A DNA stretch of 64,000 nt from VRUE01 sp036406595 (GTDB taxonomy: Bacteria; Actinomycetota; Thermoleophilia; Solirubrobacterales; 70-9): contig DASXAR010000061.1 in NCBI GenBank assembly GCA_036406595.1, positions 6,289 to 70,288 on the forward strand, given 5' to 3'. Shown here piece after piece: positions 1-7,851 of this stretch. Both the position numbers and the translations under genes were made by a program. The notes beneath the pieces are model-generated. The model had not been told where the DNA came from and did no database searches. It worked only from the letters and a program-made list of their open reading frames with translations. Each line of letters opens with the position of its first letter. Within the stretch, counting starts at the first letter, position 1.

Positions 1-52
1 CGAGGAGGGCCAGTCGGTCAGCGAAGGCGACGTCCTCGTAGTGCTGGAGTGA
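1..52 (+). CDS. C-terminal end of a biotinyl/lipoyl-attachment domain protein (partial)
   Basis: The frame opening at base 2 reads EEGQSVSEGDVLVVLE and stops at 50-52. This is the typical last strand of a biotinyl or lipoyl carrier domain (pattern G-x-x-V-x-x-G-D-x-L-x-x-L/I), as at the C-terminus of acyl-CoA carboxylase biotin carrier subunits. The stop overlaps the next start as GTGA, so the two genes are probably co-transcribed. The lysine-bearing part of the domain lies outside the window, so biotin and lipoate carriers cannot be told apart. Confidence 0.5.
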   Translation, partial: EEGQSVSEGDVLVVLE

Positions 53-861
53 GCGGCAGCGAGCAGCTCGCCGGCGGCAAGCTGATCCTCGACAGGCCCG
101 CCGAGGCGGTCGCCCGCATGCGCATCTCGAACCCGGAGCGGCGCAACGCGCTCGACCACGAGATCCTCGACGGGATCGCGGCGCTTCTGCCCCGCCTCGA
201 CGACGGCATCGAGACCCGCTGCGTCGTGATCACCGGCGCGCCCCCGGCCTTCTCGGCGGGCTATGACCTCGCCTCGATACCCGGCGACAGCTTCGAGCAC
301 AACGCCGAGGCGCTCGTCGCCCATCCGTTCCACGCCGCGCTGGAGGCACTCGAGGAGCATCCCTGGCCGACCCTCGCCGCGATCAACGGCCATTGCCTCG
401 GCGGAGGGCTCGAGCTGGCGATCACCTGCGACCTGCGGATCTGCGCGGCCGGCGCGAAGCTCGGGATGCCGCCGGCGAAGCTCGGCCTCGTCTACGGACA
501 CACCGGCCTGCGCAAGTTCCTCGACATAACCGGCCTCGCCGGGACCAAGGAGCTGTTTCTGACCGGTCGCAACGTCGAGGCCGACCGCGCCGAGCAGATC
601 GGCCTCGTCCACGAGGTCGTCACCGACGATGAGCTCGAGGAGGCGGCGCTCGAAAGAGCAGCCGCGATCGCCACGAACGCGCCCCTCTCGATGCGCGGCA
701 ACAAGCAGGCGATCGAAATGCTGCGGCGGAACCCTGTCCTCACCGAGGAGCAGGAGGCGACCCTGATCGCCCTGCGCGAGTCCTGCTTCTCCTCCGAGGA
801 CCTGCGCGAGGGTATCGAAGCGTTCGCCGCGAAGCGCAAGCCGCGCTGGCGGGGCCGTTGA
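49..861 (+). CDS. enoyl-CoA hydratase/isomerase (crotonase) family protein
   Basis: A 270-aa protein of crotonase-fold length, starting at a GTG that overlaps the upstream stop. The oxyanion-hole loop is FSAGYDL (about residues 68-74), and INGHCLGGGLELA (112-124) carries one catalytic glutamate, E122. The second hydratase glutamate, normally in a P-E-x-x-L-G context, is replaced by alanine: LGMPPAKLG near residue 143. The protein may therefore be an isomerase, decarboxylase or other crotonase rather than a classic hydratase. Its neighbour upstream looks like a biotin carrier domain, which suggests acyl-CoA carboxylation or decarboxylation, but the substrate is unknown. Family assignment is firm; the reaction is not. 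Confidence 0.85.
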   Translation: MSGSEQLAGGKLILDRPAEAVARMRISNPERRNALDHEILDGIAALLPRLDDGIETRCVVITGAPPAFSAGYDLASIPGDSFEHNAEALVAHPFHAALEALEEHPWPTLAAINGHCLGGGLELAITCDLRICAAGAKLGMPPAKLGLVYGHTGLRKFLDITGLAGTKELFLTGRNVEADRAEQIGLVHEVVTDDELEEAALERAAAIATNAPLSMRGNKQAIEMLRRNPVLTEEQEATLIALRESCFSSEDLREGIEAFAAKRKPRWRGR

Positions 862-1493
862 GCGCCGCCGGCCGCTCAGCGCTCGCCGCCGCCGACCCGA
901 CGATGGGGGCGCTGATCGAGCGGGTCGGCGAGATCGACATCGCGACCAGGCTGCGGCGGCGGAAAGAGGAGCGCCCCGCCGACGCCTACGGCGCCCTGCT
1001 GCGGGCCATCGTCGGCCAGCAGCTCTCGACCAAAGCGGCGCGGACGATCTATGGGCGGGTCTGCGAGCTGTTCGGCGGCAGCACCCCGACGCCCGAGCAG
1101 CTGCTGGAGGCGAGCGAGACGGACCTGCGCGGCGCCGGCCTCTCGGGGCGCAAGGTCGAATACATCCGCGACCTCGCCGCCCACGTCATCTCGGGGGAGC
1201 TGGAGCTGGACCGACTCGGCGACCTCTCCGACGAGGAGGTGATCGAGGAGATCGTCGCCGTCCGCGGCCTCGGCCAATGGACCGCGGAGATGTTCCTCCT
1301 CTTCCATCTGGAGCGCCCCGACGTCCTCTCCGGCGGGGATCTCGGGATCCGCAAGGCGATCCAGATCGAGTACGGGCTCGACGAGATGCCCACCCCCCAG
1401 CGGGTGGTCGAGATCGGCGAGCCCTGGCGACCCCACCGCAGCCTCGCCTCCCTCTACCTCTGGGAGTCGCTCGCCGCGGTCCCGGGCGACTAG
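858..1493 (+). CDS. DNA-3-methyladenine glycosylase, AlkA/HhH-GPD type
   Basis: A 211-aa protein predicted to excise alkylated bases from DNA. The helix-hairpin-helix is VRGLGQWTAEMFLLF (about residues 135-149), followed by the catalytic aspartate in GGDLGIRKA (D161). The C-terminal pattern W-R-P-H-R-S-x-A-S-x-Y-L-W is the usual AlkA-family ending. The protein is shorter than E. coli AlkA and lacks its N-terminal domain, as many bacterial homologues do. The TTG start overlaps the preceding stop (TTGA), so the gene is probably translated from the same message as the crotonase. No cysteines are placed for an iron-sulfur cluster, which argues against endonuclease III or MutY. Confidence 0.87.
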   Translation: MSAAGRSALAAADPTMGALIERVGEIDIATRLRRRKEERPADAYGALLRAIVGQQLSTKAARTIYGRVCELFGGSTPTPEQLLEASETDLRGAGLSGRKVEYIRDLAAHVISGELELDRLGDLSDEEVIEEIVAVRGLGQWTAEMFLLFHLERPDVLSGGDLGIRKAIQIEYGLDEMPTPQRVVEIGEPWRPHRSLASLYLWESLAAVPGD

Positions 1494-1605
1494 CGAGCGG
1501 ACGAGGCGCGATCCGGATCAAAGTCGCTTCAGAGAGCGGCGGCAGGATTTGAGATACGTTCGAGCGAGCGGCGCTCCGCCGCATCGAGCTCGAGAAAGGG
1601 AAGCA

Positions 1606-2043
1606 ATGGAGAGCAACGCAACCACCGACGTCGAGATGGGCCCGATCGACTACCTGGTGGTCGAGTGGCCCGGCCGGCAGCCGACCGGAGAGGCAGCGCC
1701 ATACCTGCTCGACCTCGTGGACCGGGGCCTGATCCGGATCCTGGACCTGGCATTCATCGCCAAGGACGAGGACGGCTCAGTTGCACGCTTGGAGATCGCC
1801 GACCTCGGTGATGAGTTCGCGGTCTTCGTCGGTGCCTCTTCCGGGCTTCTCTCAGATGAGGACACGGATGAGGCAGCCGCAGCTCTGGACCCGGGAGCTT
1901 CGGCCGCCCTGCTCGTCTACGAGAACACCTGGGCCGCTCCGTTCGCCACCGCAATGCGCCGCTCAGGCGCTCAGCTGGTTGCCAGCGGCCGTATCCCGAT
2001 ACAGGCTCTGCTCGCCTCACTCGATACCGCCGAGGCGGCCTAG
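1606..2043 (+). CDS. DUF6325 family protein
   Basis: A 145-aa acidic protein with the opening M-G-P-I-D-Y-L-V-V-E-W seen in the actinobacterial DUF6325 family. I chose the ATG at 1606 because AAAGGGAAG lies just upstream; the longer frame from 1549 adds a low-complexity basic leader. There are no membrane segments or catalytic motifs. Homologues in actinobacteria often sit next to SHOCT-domain genes, as here (the next gene begins 21 bases later), so the two probably share a message. Function is unknown; a stress-associated or envelope role is often suggested by context only. Confidence 0.75.
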   Translation: MESNATTDVEMGPIDYLVVEWPGRQPTGEAAPYLLDLVDRGLIRILDLAFIAKDEDGSVARLEIADLGDEFAVFVGASSGLLSDEDTDEAAAALDPGASAALLVYENTWAAPFATAMRRSGAQLVASGRIPIQALLASLDTAEAA

Positions 2044-2064
2044 CCCCCCGAAAGGAGAAGCCGA

Positions 2065-2343
2065 ATGCCAGGACTAGTGCGAGGAGTCGCCAGAACAGCG
2101 GTTGCCGCAGGAACGGCGACCGCGGTTCGCAATCGAGTCACCAAACGCCAGGCAGAACGTTGGGCTGAACAGGAAGGCGCGGAACAGCCCGTTGGCCGGA
2201 TTCCGGCGGAAGCGCCACCCCAGGCGGAGCCCACCCAGACCTCGACTATCGAGCAGCTGAAGGAGCTCGGGCAGCTCAAAGAGCAGGGCATCCTCACAGA
2301 GGAGGAGTTCGCGGAGCAAAAGGCGAAGATCCTGGCCTCCTAG
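2065..2343 (+). CDS. SHOCT domain protein
   Basis: A 92-aa protein with a basic N-terminus, a proline-rich linker and a C-terminal SHOCT module (IEQLKELGQLKEQGILTEEE and following, about residues 62-90). SHOCT is a short helical oligomerisation domain found at protein termini. AAAGGAGAAG lies directly before the ATG. It follows the DUF6325 gene in the same direction, and this pairing recurs in actinobacteria. No enzymatic function is suggested. Confidence 0.8.
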   Translation: MPGLVRGVARTAVAAGTATAVRNRVTKRQAERWAEQEGAEQPVGRIPAEAPPQAEPTQTSTIEQLKELGQLKEQGILTEEEFAEQKAKILAS

Positions 2344-2373
2344 AGAACCGCATGGGCGCGATAACGTCGAGCG

Positions 2374-2760
2374 ATGGCCGATTTCACCAAGAAGAACCTG
2401 AACGAGATCGAGGACTCCGCCGTCAAGCACGGGTTCTCGGAGACGCAGATGGCCCGCTTCGCGGGCAAGGAGCTCGGCTGCGAGTCGATCGGGCTCGCTC
2501 TCGAGGGGGTCAAGCCCGGCCGCCGCCAGGCGTTCGGCCACAGGCACGATGAGGACGAGGAGGTCTACGTGGTCCTCCAGGGCAGCGGCCGCATGCGCCT
2601 CGGAGACGAGGAGATCGAGGTCGGGGAGCTGGATGCGATCCGCGTCGCCCCCGGCGTGATGAGGGCCTTCGAAGCCGGCGAGGAGGGTCTGCAGCTGCTC
2701 GCTTTCGGCACCCATCACGAGGGAGACGGGGAGATCGACCCGGGCTTCTGGCCTGAGTGA
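2374..2760 (+). CDS. cupin domain protein
   Basis: A 128-aa single-domain cupin. Motif 1 is GHRHDEDEEVYVVLQGSGRM (residues about 54-73), with two histidines and a glutamate as potential metal ligands. Motif 2 is weaker: the usual late histidine is replaced around APGVMRAFEAG, with HHEGD following. The fold is well supported; the ligand or substrate is not. It lies 30 bases after the SHOCT gene in the same orientation. Confidence 0.8.
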   Translation: MADFTKKNLNEIEDSAVKHGFSETQMARFAGKELGCESIGLALEGVKPGRRQAFGHRHDEDEEVYVVLQGSGRMRLGDEEIEVGELDAIRVAPGVMRAFEAGEEGLQLLAFGTHHEGDGEIDPGFWPE

Positions 2761-2809
2761 CATGGCCCGGGTGAGGCGCAGCCCGCGCGTCGGCGTCGCC
2801 TGAGCCAGG

Positions 2810-4081
2810 GTGGCCGCCAGGCGGGTCGAGCTGGGGCTGCGCGCGAACCTCGCGCAGTTCTGCCTGCTGGTCGCCGTCAACGTCTTCGTCGGCGCGATGG
2901 TCGGCCTGGAGCGGTCGACCCTGCCCCTTGTCGGGCGCCAGGAGTTCGACCTCGGCTCCAGCGCCGCGGTTCTGTCCTTCCTCGTCGCCTTCGGGCTGGT
3001 CAAGGCGATCACCAATCTCGGTGCCGGGGCGCTGGCGGAGCGGGTGGGGCGGCGGCGTTTGCTGATCGCGGGCTGGGCCGCTGCGCTTCCCGTGCCCCTG
3101 CTGATCGCCGTCGCGCCGAGCTGGAGCTGGGTGGTCGCGGCAAACGGCCTGCTCGGCGTGAACCAGGGGCTCGCCTGGTCGATGACCGTGGTGATGAAGA
3201 TCGACCTCGTCGGCCCGAGGCGCCGCGGCCTCGCCCTCGGGTTGAACGAGGCGGCAGGCTACGGCGGGGTTGCCCTCGCGGCGGGGCTGAGCGGTGTGCT
3301 CGCGGCAGAGTTCGCCGCCAGGGACGTGATCGTCGTCGCCGGTGCCGCAATCGCCGCCTCCGCGTTCCTGCTGTCGCTGCTCTTCGTCCGGGATACGGGC
3401 CCGCATGTCGCGCTCGAGCAGCAGCTGCATCATCCGGATGCCGACGAGACCCCGCCACGGCTTCGCGAAGCCTTCCCGGAGGCGACCTACCGGGCGCCGG
3501 CGCTGCGCTCCTGCTCGCAGGCCGGTCTCATCAACAACCTCAACGACGGTCTCTCCTGGGGGCTCGTGCCGCTGTTCCTGGCGGCGCATGGGGTCGGGGT
3601 CGCCGAGGTCGGGCTGGTCGCCGGCGTCTATCCGGGAGTCTGGAGCGTCGCGCAGGTAGGGACCGGCGCCTGGTCGGACGCGGTCGGGCGCAAGCCCCTG
3701 ATAGTCGCCGGGATGCTGCTACAGGCGGGCGCGCTCGTTCTGATGGCACTCAGCGGGGGCGCGGTCGCCGTCGCCGCCGCAGCCGCCGCCCTCCTCGGCC
3801 TCGGGACCGCGCTGGTCTACCCGACGCTGATCGCCGCGATCTCAGATGCCGTCTCGCCGATCGAGCGGGCACCGGTGGTCGGCGTCTATCGCTTCTGGCG
3901 CGACATGGGCTACGCGCTCGGAGCGCTGATCGCGGGCGGCGCTGCGGATGCGCTCGGGTACGGAGGGGCGATCGGGGTCGTCGCCGGCCTGACGGCGATC
4001 TCGGGCCTCTGGGTGCTGATCGACATGCCCGCCCGGGCCGATTCGGCTGGACAGCTGATGGCAGAGGCCACCCGCGACTAA
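2810..4081 (+). CDS. MFS transporter
   Basis: A 423-aa protein with about 12 hydrophobic segments and two signature loops of the major facilitator superfamily: GALAERVGRRRLLI after TM2 and GAWSDAVGRKPLIV after TM8. The central loop near residues 200-225 is charged and histidine-rich. The GTG at 2810 is the first start in frame; no clear Shine-Dalgarno sequence helps to choose it. Substrate is unknown. It is followed after 7 bases by the diguanylate cyclase gene. Confidence 0.85.
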   Translation: MAARRVELGLRANLAQFCLLVAVNVFVGAMVGLERSTLPLVGRQEFDLGSSAAVLSFLVAFGLVKAITNLGAGALAERVGRRRLLIAGWAAALPVPLLIAVAPSWSWVVAANGLLGVNQGLAWSMTVVMKIDLVGPRRRGLALGLNEAAGYGGVALAAGLSGVLAAEFAARDVIVVAGAAIAASAFLLSLLFVRDTGPHVALEQQLHHPDADETPPRLREAFPEATYRAPALRSCSQAGLINNLNDGLSWGLVPLFLAAHGVGVAEVGLVAGVYPGVWSVAQVGTGAWSDAVGRKPLIVAGMLLQAGALVLMALSGGAVAVAAAAAALLGLGTALVYPTLIAAISDAVSPIERAPVVGVYRFWRDMGYALGALIAGGAADALGYGGAIGVVAGLTAISGLWVLIDMPARADSAGQLMAEATRD

Positions 4082-4088
4082 TCGCATC

Positions 4089-5588
4089 GTGCCTGGCTAC
4101 GACAATAGATACGTGCGTTTTCGATTCTTCCTGGGGCTCGCGGTCGTCGCGGCCATCGCGGTCGGCTGCGTCGTCGCGGCGCTGGTCGTCCGCGATCACG
4201 AAACGAACGCCTTCGAGGCACGCCAGAAGGACGAGGCGGTGCGCGCCGCCGGCCAGGCCGAAGCCTCCGCGGCGCTGTCGCTCGGACAGCTGGCGAGCGC
4301 CGCCGCCTTCTACCAGACGGTGGATCGCCTGACCGCTCACAAATTCCACGTCATGGCCGAGTCGCTGCTCAGCGCGGGCAACCTGCGGGGGACGGCCCTG
4401 ATCCTTGCGGTGAGGAACCGGGACCGAGCACGCTTCGAACGGGGGCGCGGCCGTCCGATCGTCGACATCACGGCCGGCGGGTTTCCGAGGGCCGCTCGGA
4501 GACACATCTACTACCCCCTCGCCTTCGCCGACTCGCACAGCCTCCTGAAGCCTCCGCTCGGGTACGACCTCGGCGGCGATCCGCTCCGCGCGCCCTACCT
4601 GTTTCGCGCCCGCGATAGCGGCAGGCCGGTGGCGAGCCGCGTGATGCAGCTGCTCTCCGGCGGAGCGGGCATCTACGTCTTCCGCCCCGTCTACCGGGAT
4701 GGCGCGACGACGGCAACCGTCACGCAACGACGCCACGCGCTGCGCGGCTTTGCGGTGGGCTCCTTCGACGTGCGAAAGCTCGCCGCCGCCGCGTCCTCGG
4801 CCGTCGAAGGGGATGTCGACGTGCAGCTCCGGGAGAACGGTCAATCGGTTGAGGGCCCGAGCCTTCCCCCCGGGGAATCGGATTTCTCCAACCTGCGGAT
4901 CGCAGATCGCACCTGGGTGCTCGCCCTACGCGACCCCGCGGCCCCCAAGGTGACGCTGCCGGCTCTGATCGCCGTCTTCGGGATCTCGATCGCGGTCCTG
5001 CTCGCCGCATTGGTCATGGTCTGGAGCCGCAAAGATCGGATGCAGGAGCTTCAGCGCCAGGCCAGCCAGGATGTCCTGACCGGCCTCAAGAACAGGCGGC
5101 GCTTCGAGGAGGACCTCCACCGAGAGCTGGCGCGAAGCCGTCGCGAGGGGACCGAAGGAGCGGTTCTGATGCTCGACCTCGACCACTTCAAGCAGGTCAA
5201 CGACACGTTGGGGCACCCGACCGGGGACCGGCTGATTGCCGGCATCGCCGACGTCCTTCGGAGCCGCATGCGGGAGACGGACGTGGTGGCGCGCCTGGGC
5301 GGCGACGAGTTCGCGCTGGTGCTTCCCCGCTGCGACCAGGAGGAGGCGCTGACGGTCGCCGAGGAGATCGCGGCCGCGGTCCGCGACCATGGCTCGGATC
5401 GCGGTGATGTCCCGAACGTCACCGCCAGCATCGGGATCGCCATGTTCGGTCCGGGGCGGCAGGGCGATTTCGACCGGGCGCTGACAGAGGCGGACGCGGC
5501 GATGTACGAGGCGAAGCAGAGCGGCCGCGACACGGTGCGGCTAGCGAAGCCCGAGCCGGTGGCGGAGCCCAAGGACCCGGTCGGCTGA
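4089..5588 (+). CDS. membrane-bound diguanylate cyclase with extracytoplasmic sensor region
   Basis: A 499-aa protein with an N-terminal membrane segment (about residues 12-33), a sensor region of about 265 residues predicted outside the membrane, a second membrane segment (about 300-320), and a C-terminal GGDEF domain. The active-site loop RLGGDEFAL is intact. An inhibitory I-site, R-E-T-D, lies five residues before it, so product feedback by c-di-GMP is likely. Start could be GTG 4089 or GTG 4113; the latter begins closer to the first membrane helix. No EAL domain is present, so synthesis rather than breakdown is expected. The sensor domain is not one I recognise with confidence. Confidence 0.87.
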   Translation: MPGYDNRYVRFRFFLGLAVVAAIAVGCVVAALVVRDHETNAFEARQKDEAVRAAGQAEASAALSLGQLASAAAFYQTVDRLTAHKFHVMAESLLSAGNLRGTALILAVRNRDRARFERGRGRPIVDITAGGFPRAARRHIYYPLAFADSHSLLKPPLGYDLGGDPLRAPYLFRARDSGRPVASRVMQLLSGGAGIYVFRPVYRDGATTATVTQRRHALRGFAVGSFDVRKLAAAASSAVEGDVDVQLRENGQSVEGPSLPPGESDFSNLRIADRTWVLALRDPAAPKVTLPALIAVFGISIAVLLAALVMVWSRKDRMQELQRQASQDVLTGLKNRRRFEEDLHRELARSRREGTEGAVLMLDLDHFKQVNDTLGHPTGDRLIAGIADVLRSRMRETDVVARLGGDEFALVLPRCDQEEALTVAEEIAAAVRDHGSDRGDVPNVTASIGIAMFGPGRQGDFDRALTEADAAMYEAKQSGRDTVRLAKPEPVAEPKDPVG

Positions 5589-6665
5589 GGCTTCGAACGG
5601 TCCCCTCGGGAGCGCACCGCTCCGCAGGCGGGAGACCAGGGCCCGGTGGGCGCCGGCCGCCGGCCCGATGTCGGTGTAGAGCAGCAGATCGGTGCCCGCG
5701 CCGGCAGCGGCGGCGCCGGCCCTCGCCGCACCGCCGAACGCCCCGACGGCGACCGAGTCGAGCGCGTCGGTGATGGAGACGCCGCGGAATCCGAGGCGGT
5801 CGCGAAGCTCGCTCTCGGCCAGCGCGCGGCTGAAGGCCGCCGGCCTCGGCGAAAAGGCGGGGTAGATCGCCGTGCTGAGCATCACCAGGTCGCCACCGGC
5901 GGCGATGAAGCTCCGGTAGGGAGCCTCGTCGATGCCCCTCAGCCTCGCTCTGCCCGACCCGATCCGCTGCACGGCGACATCCGTGTTGAGCGCCGCGGCT
6001 CCGAGCCCGGGAAAGTGCTTGGCGGTGGCCGCGACGCCGCCGGCCTGCAGCCCCTGGGCGAACGGGACCGCCCCGGCGGAGACCGCGGCCGCAGTCGCGC
6101 CGAAGCCGCGTTCCTCTTCGGCGATGACGCCACCCGCCCTGGCGACGTCGAGGACCGGTGCCAGGTCGACGTTGGCCCCGGCTTCGCGCAGGGTGGCCGC
6201 CGTGAGGCGTCCCTGGCGGCGGCTGAACGCCGCGCCGCGGAGCCCCATCTCCCGCGCCGAGGCGGCCGGCGCGCCCTCCAGGCGCTTCACCCGGCCGCCC
6301 TCCTGGTCGATCATCACGAGCAGCGGGTCGCGCAGCCCGGCCGGGCGGCGGATTCGCTGGAGCTCGGCGATCAGGCGCCGGCCCGCCTCCGGGGAACGCA
6401 GGTTGTCGGCGTAGAGGGCCACACCTGCGATGCGGCCGGCGCGGATCATCCGCCGCAGCGGCCGAGGCGGCGTCCGGCCCTCGAAGCCGGCGACGATCCG
6501 CTCGCCGGCGAGCTGTGAGACCGTGAGCCGCGCCGCGGCGCTTGGAGCCGCGCCGCTGCCGTCGCCGAGCGAGGCGCCACAGGCGAACCCGAACGCCGCC
6601 GCGGGGACCAGGACGAGCGCCGCCGCGGCCCGCCTGCGCCTGATCGCCGCCTCTGCCATCGGCAC
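5541..6665 (-). CDS. GH3-family beta-N-acetylhexosaminidase-like lipoprotein
   Basis: A 374-aa protein whose N-terminus has a basic region, a hydrophobic stretch and a cysteine in FGFACGAS, consistent with a lipoprotein signal. The barrel carries LVMIDQEGGRVKRL and AKHFPGLG, typical of NagZ-type GH3 enzymes, and the nucleophile aspartate in SITDALDS. The histidine-aspartate acid/base dyad of NagZ (D-S/T-H after the KHFPGHG loop) is replaced: here the loop reads GLGAAALNTDV. A similar N-T-D form is common in actinobacterial homologues as I recall them. The 3' end overlaps the diguanylate cyclase by 48 bases (convergent). The start may be GTG 6665 or the ATG two codons later. Confidence 0.83.
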   Translation of the reverse strand: MPMAEAAIRRRRAAAALVLVPAAAFGFACGASLGDGSGAAPSAAARLTVSQLAGERIVAGFEGRTPPRPLRRMIRAGRIAGVALYADNLRSPEAGRRLIAELQRIRRPAGLRDPLLVMIDQEGGRVKRLEGAPAASAREMGLRGAAFSRRQGRLTAATLREAGANVDLAPVLDVARAGGVIAEEERGFGATAAAVSAGAVPFAQGLQAGGVAATAKHFPGLGAAALNTDVAVQRIGSGRARLRGIDEAPYRSFIAAGGDLVMLSTAIYPAFSPRPAAFSRALAESELRDRLGFRGVSITDALDSVAVGAFGGAARAGAAAAGAGTDLLLYTDIGPAAGAHRALVSRLRSGALPRGPFEASADRVLGLRHRLGLR

Positions 6666-6676
6666 CCACGATACGA

Positions 6677-6698
6677 GCCGCCCGAACGTCCGGGCGGC
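6677..6698. repeat. 8-bp inverted repeat between divergent GH3 and bioB genes
   Basis: The arms GCCGCCCG and CGGGCGGC are perfectly complementary around a 6-base loop. The element fills most of the 52-base gap between the divergent GH3 gene and bioB, and ends 19 bases before the bioB ATG. It could be an operator or an RNA hairpin in the bioB leader. It does not match a biotin-repressor box that I know. Confidence 0.45.
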
Positions 6699-6717
6699 TT
6701 CCTAGCCTTGCGGCCGA

Positions 6718-7851
6718 ATGCCCCCGCTCATCTCATTCGAGGAGGCGCTGGCGCTCGGCGAGCTGAGCGACCGCGAGCAGATCGGCGAGCTGCTCGAGCG
6801 CGCCTGGAAGGTCCGCAGGGAGAACTTCGGCGACTCGACCGACATGTGCTCGCTGGTCAACGCGAAGTCGGGAGGCTGCGCAGAGGATTGCGGCTTCTGC
6901 GCGCAGTCGCGCTACGCCGAGGCCGACACGCCGATGCACGCGATGATGGAGCCCGAGCAGATCCTCGAACACGCGAGGGCGGCCGAGGCGGCGGGCGCGC
7001 ACCGCTTCTGCATGGTCACCCAGGGCCAGGGGCTCTCGAAGCGCGACTTCCAGAAAATCCTCGAGGGCGCCAGGCTGGTCGCCGCGGAGACAAACCTAAA
7101 GCGCTGCGCCTCGATCGGCCACATGTCGGTCGAGCGGGCGAAGCAGCTGCGGGAGGCGGGCATCCAGCGGGTCCACCACAACGTCGAGTCGGCGCGCTCC
7201 TACTACCCGGAGGTCTCGACGACGGTCCGCTACGAGGGTCGCCTGAGGACGATCGACGCGGTCAAGGAGGCCGGCCTCGAGACCTGCGTCGGCGGCATCC
7301 TCAACCTCGGCGAGTCGCCGCGGCAACGAGTCGAGATGGCATTCGAGCTCTCGGAGCTGAACCCGACCTCCGTTCCGATCAACCTCCTCAACCCGCGCAG
7401 CGGCACCAAGTTCGGCGAGCGGCCCCTGATGGATCCCTGGGAGGTCGTCAAGTGGGTGGCGATCTTCCGCCTGATCATCCCCGGCGCGCTGTTCCGGCTC
7501 TGCGGCGGAAGGGTCGAGAACCTCGGCGACCTGCAGCCGCTCGCCGTCAAGGCCGGGCTGAACGGGGTGATGATGGGCAACTTCCTGACCACGCTCGGAG
7601 CCGAGCCCGAGGAGGACAGGGAGATGTTCGAGGAGCTCGGCCTGAACGTCGCGCGCCAGCCCGACAACGGCTCCAACCCCCGCCCGGACAACCGCTCGGG
7701 CTGGCTCGATGGCTCGACGCCGCAGACGCCGATCGACGACCTGGTCGACCGCCAGGAGGAGGCGAACTTCTGGGACCCCTCGACCCAGCTGCGGGTGGTG
7801 AAGAAGGCGAGGAAGCCGCCGCCCTACCCGCCGCCGGCGGCAGCCGCATGA
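6718..7851 (+). CDS. bioB: biotin synthase
   Basis: A 377-aa radical SAM enzyme that inserts sulfur into dethiobiotin, the last step of biotin synthesis. The SAM-cluster motif C-x3-C-x2-C is at C54, C58 and C61 (GGCAEDCGFCAQS). YNHNxE-type residues (here VHHNVES) and NLLNPRSGTKF are typical of BioB. It is the first gene of bioB-bioF-bioD; the stop overlaps the bioF start as ATGA. The C-terminus is slightly longer than in E. coli, with a proline-rich end. The second Fe-S cluster ligands are expected elsewhere in the chain and were not checked one by one. Confidence 0.95.
   Translation: MPPLISFEEALALGELSDREQIGELLERAWKVRRENFGDSTDMCSLVNAKSGGCAEDCGFCAQSRYAEADTPMHAMMEPEQILEHARAAEAAGAHRFCMVTQGQGLSKRDFQKILEGARLVAAETNLKRCASIGHMSVERAKQLREAGIQRVHHNVESARSYYPEVSTTVRYEGRLRTIDAVKEAGLETCVGGILNLGESPRQRVEMAFELSELNPTSVPINLLNPRSGTKFGERPLMDPWEVVKWVAIFRLIIPGALFRLCGGRVENLGDLQPLAVKAGLNGVMMGNFLTTLGAEPEEDREMFEELGLNVARQPDNGSNPRPDNRSGWLDGSTPQTPIDDLVDRQEEANFWDPSTQLRVVKKARKPPPYPPPAAAA

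Noticed and set aside
876..4844. Long open frames antisense to real genes, here and throughout the window
   Set aside because: They mirror the codon bias of high-GC genes, have arginine/alanine/proline-rich products without domains, and overlap well-recognised proteins.
5860..5865. GGGTAG inside the GH3 gene; also 62537-62542 inside rpsD
   Set aside because: Both are within coding sequence with no gene start downstream at a useful distance. They show that the hexamer alone also occurs by chance.
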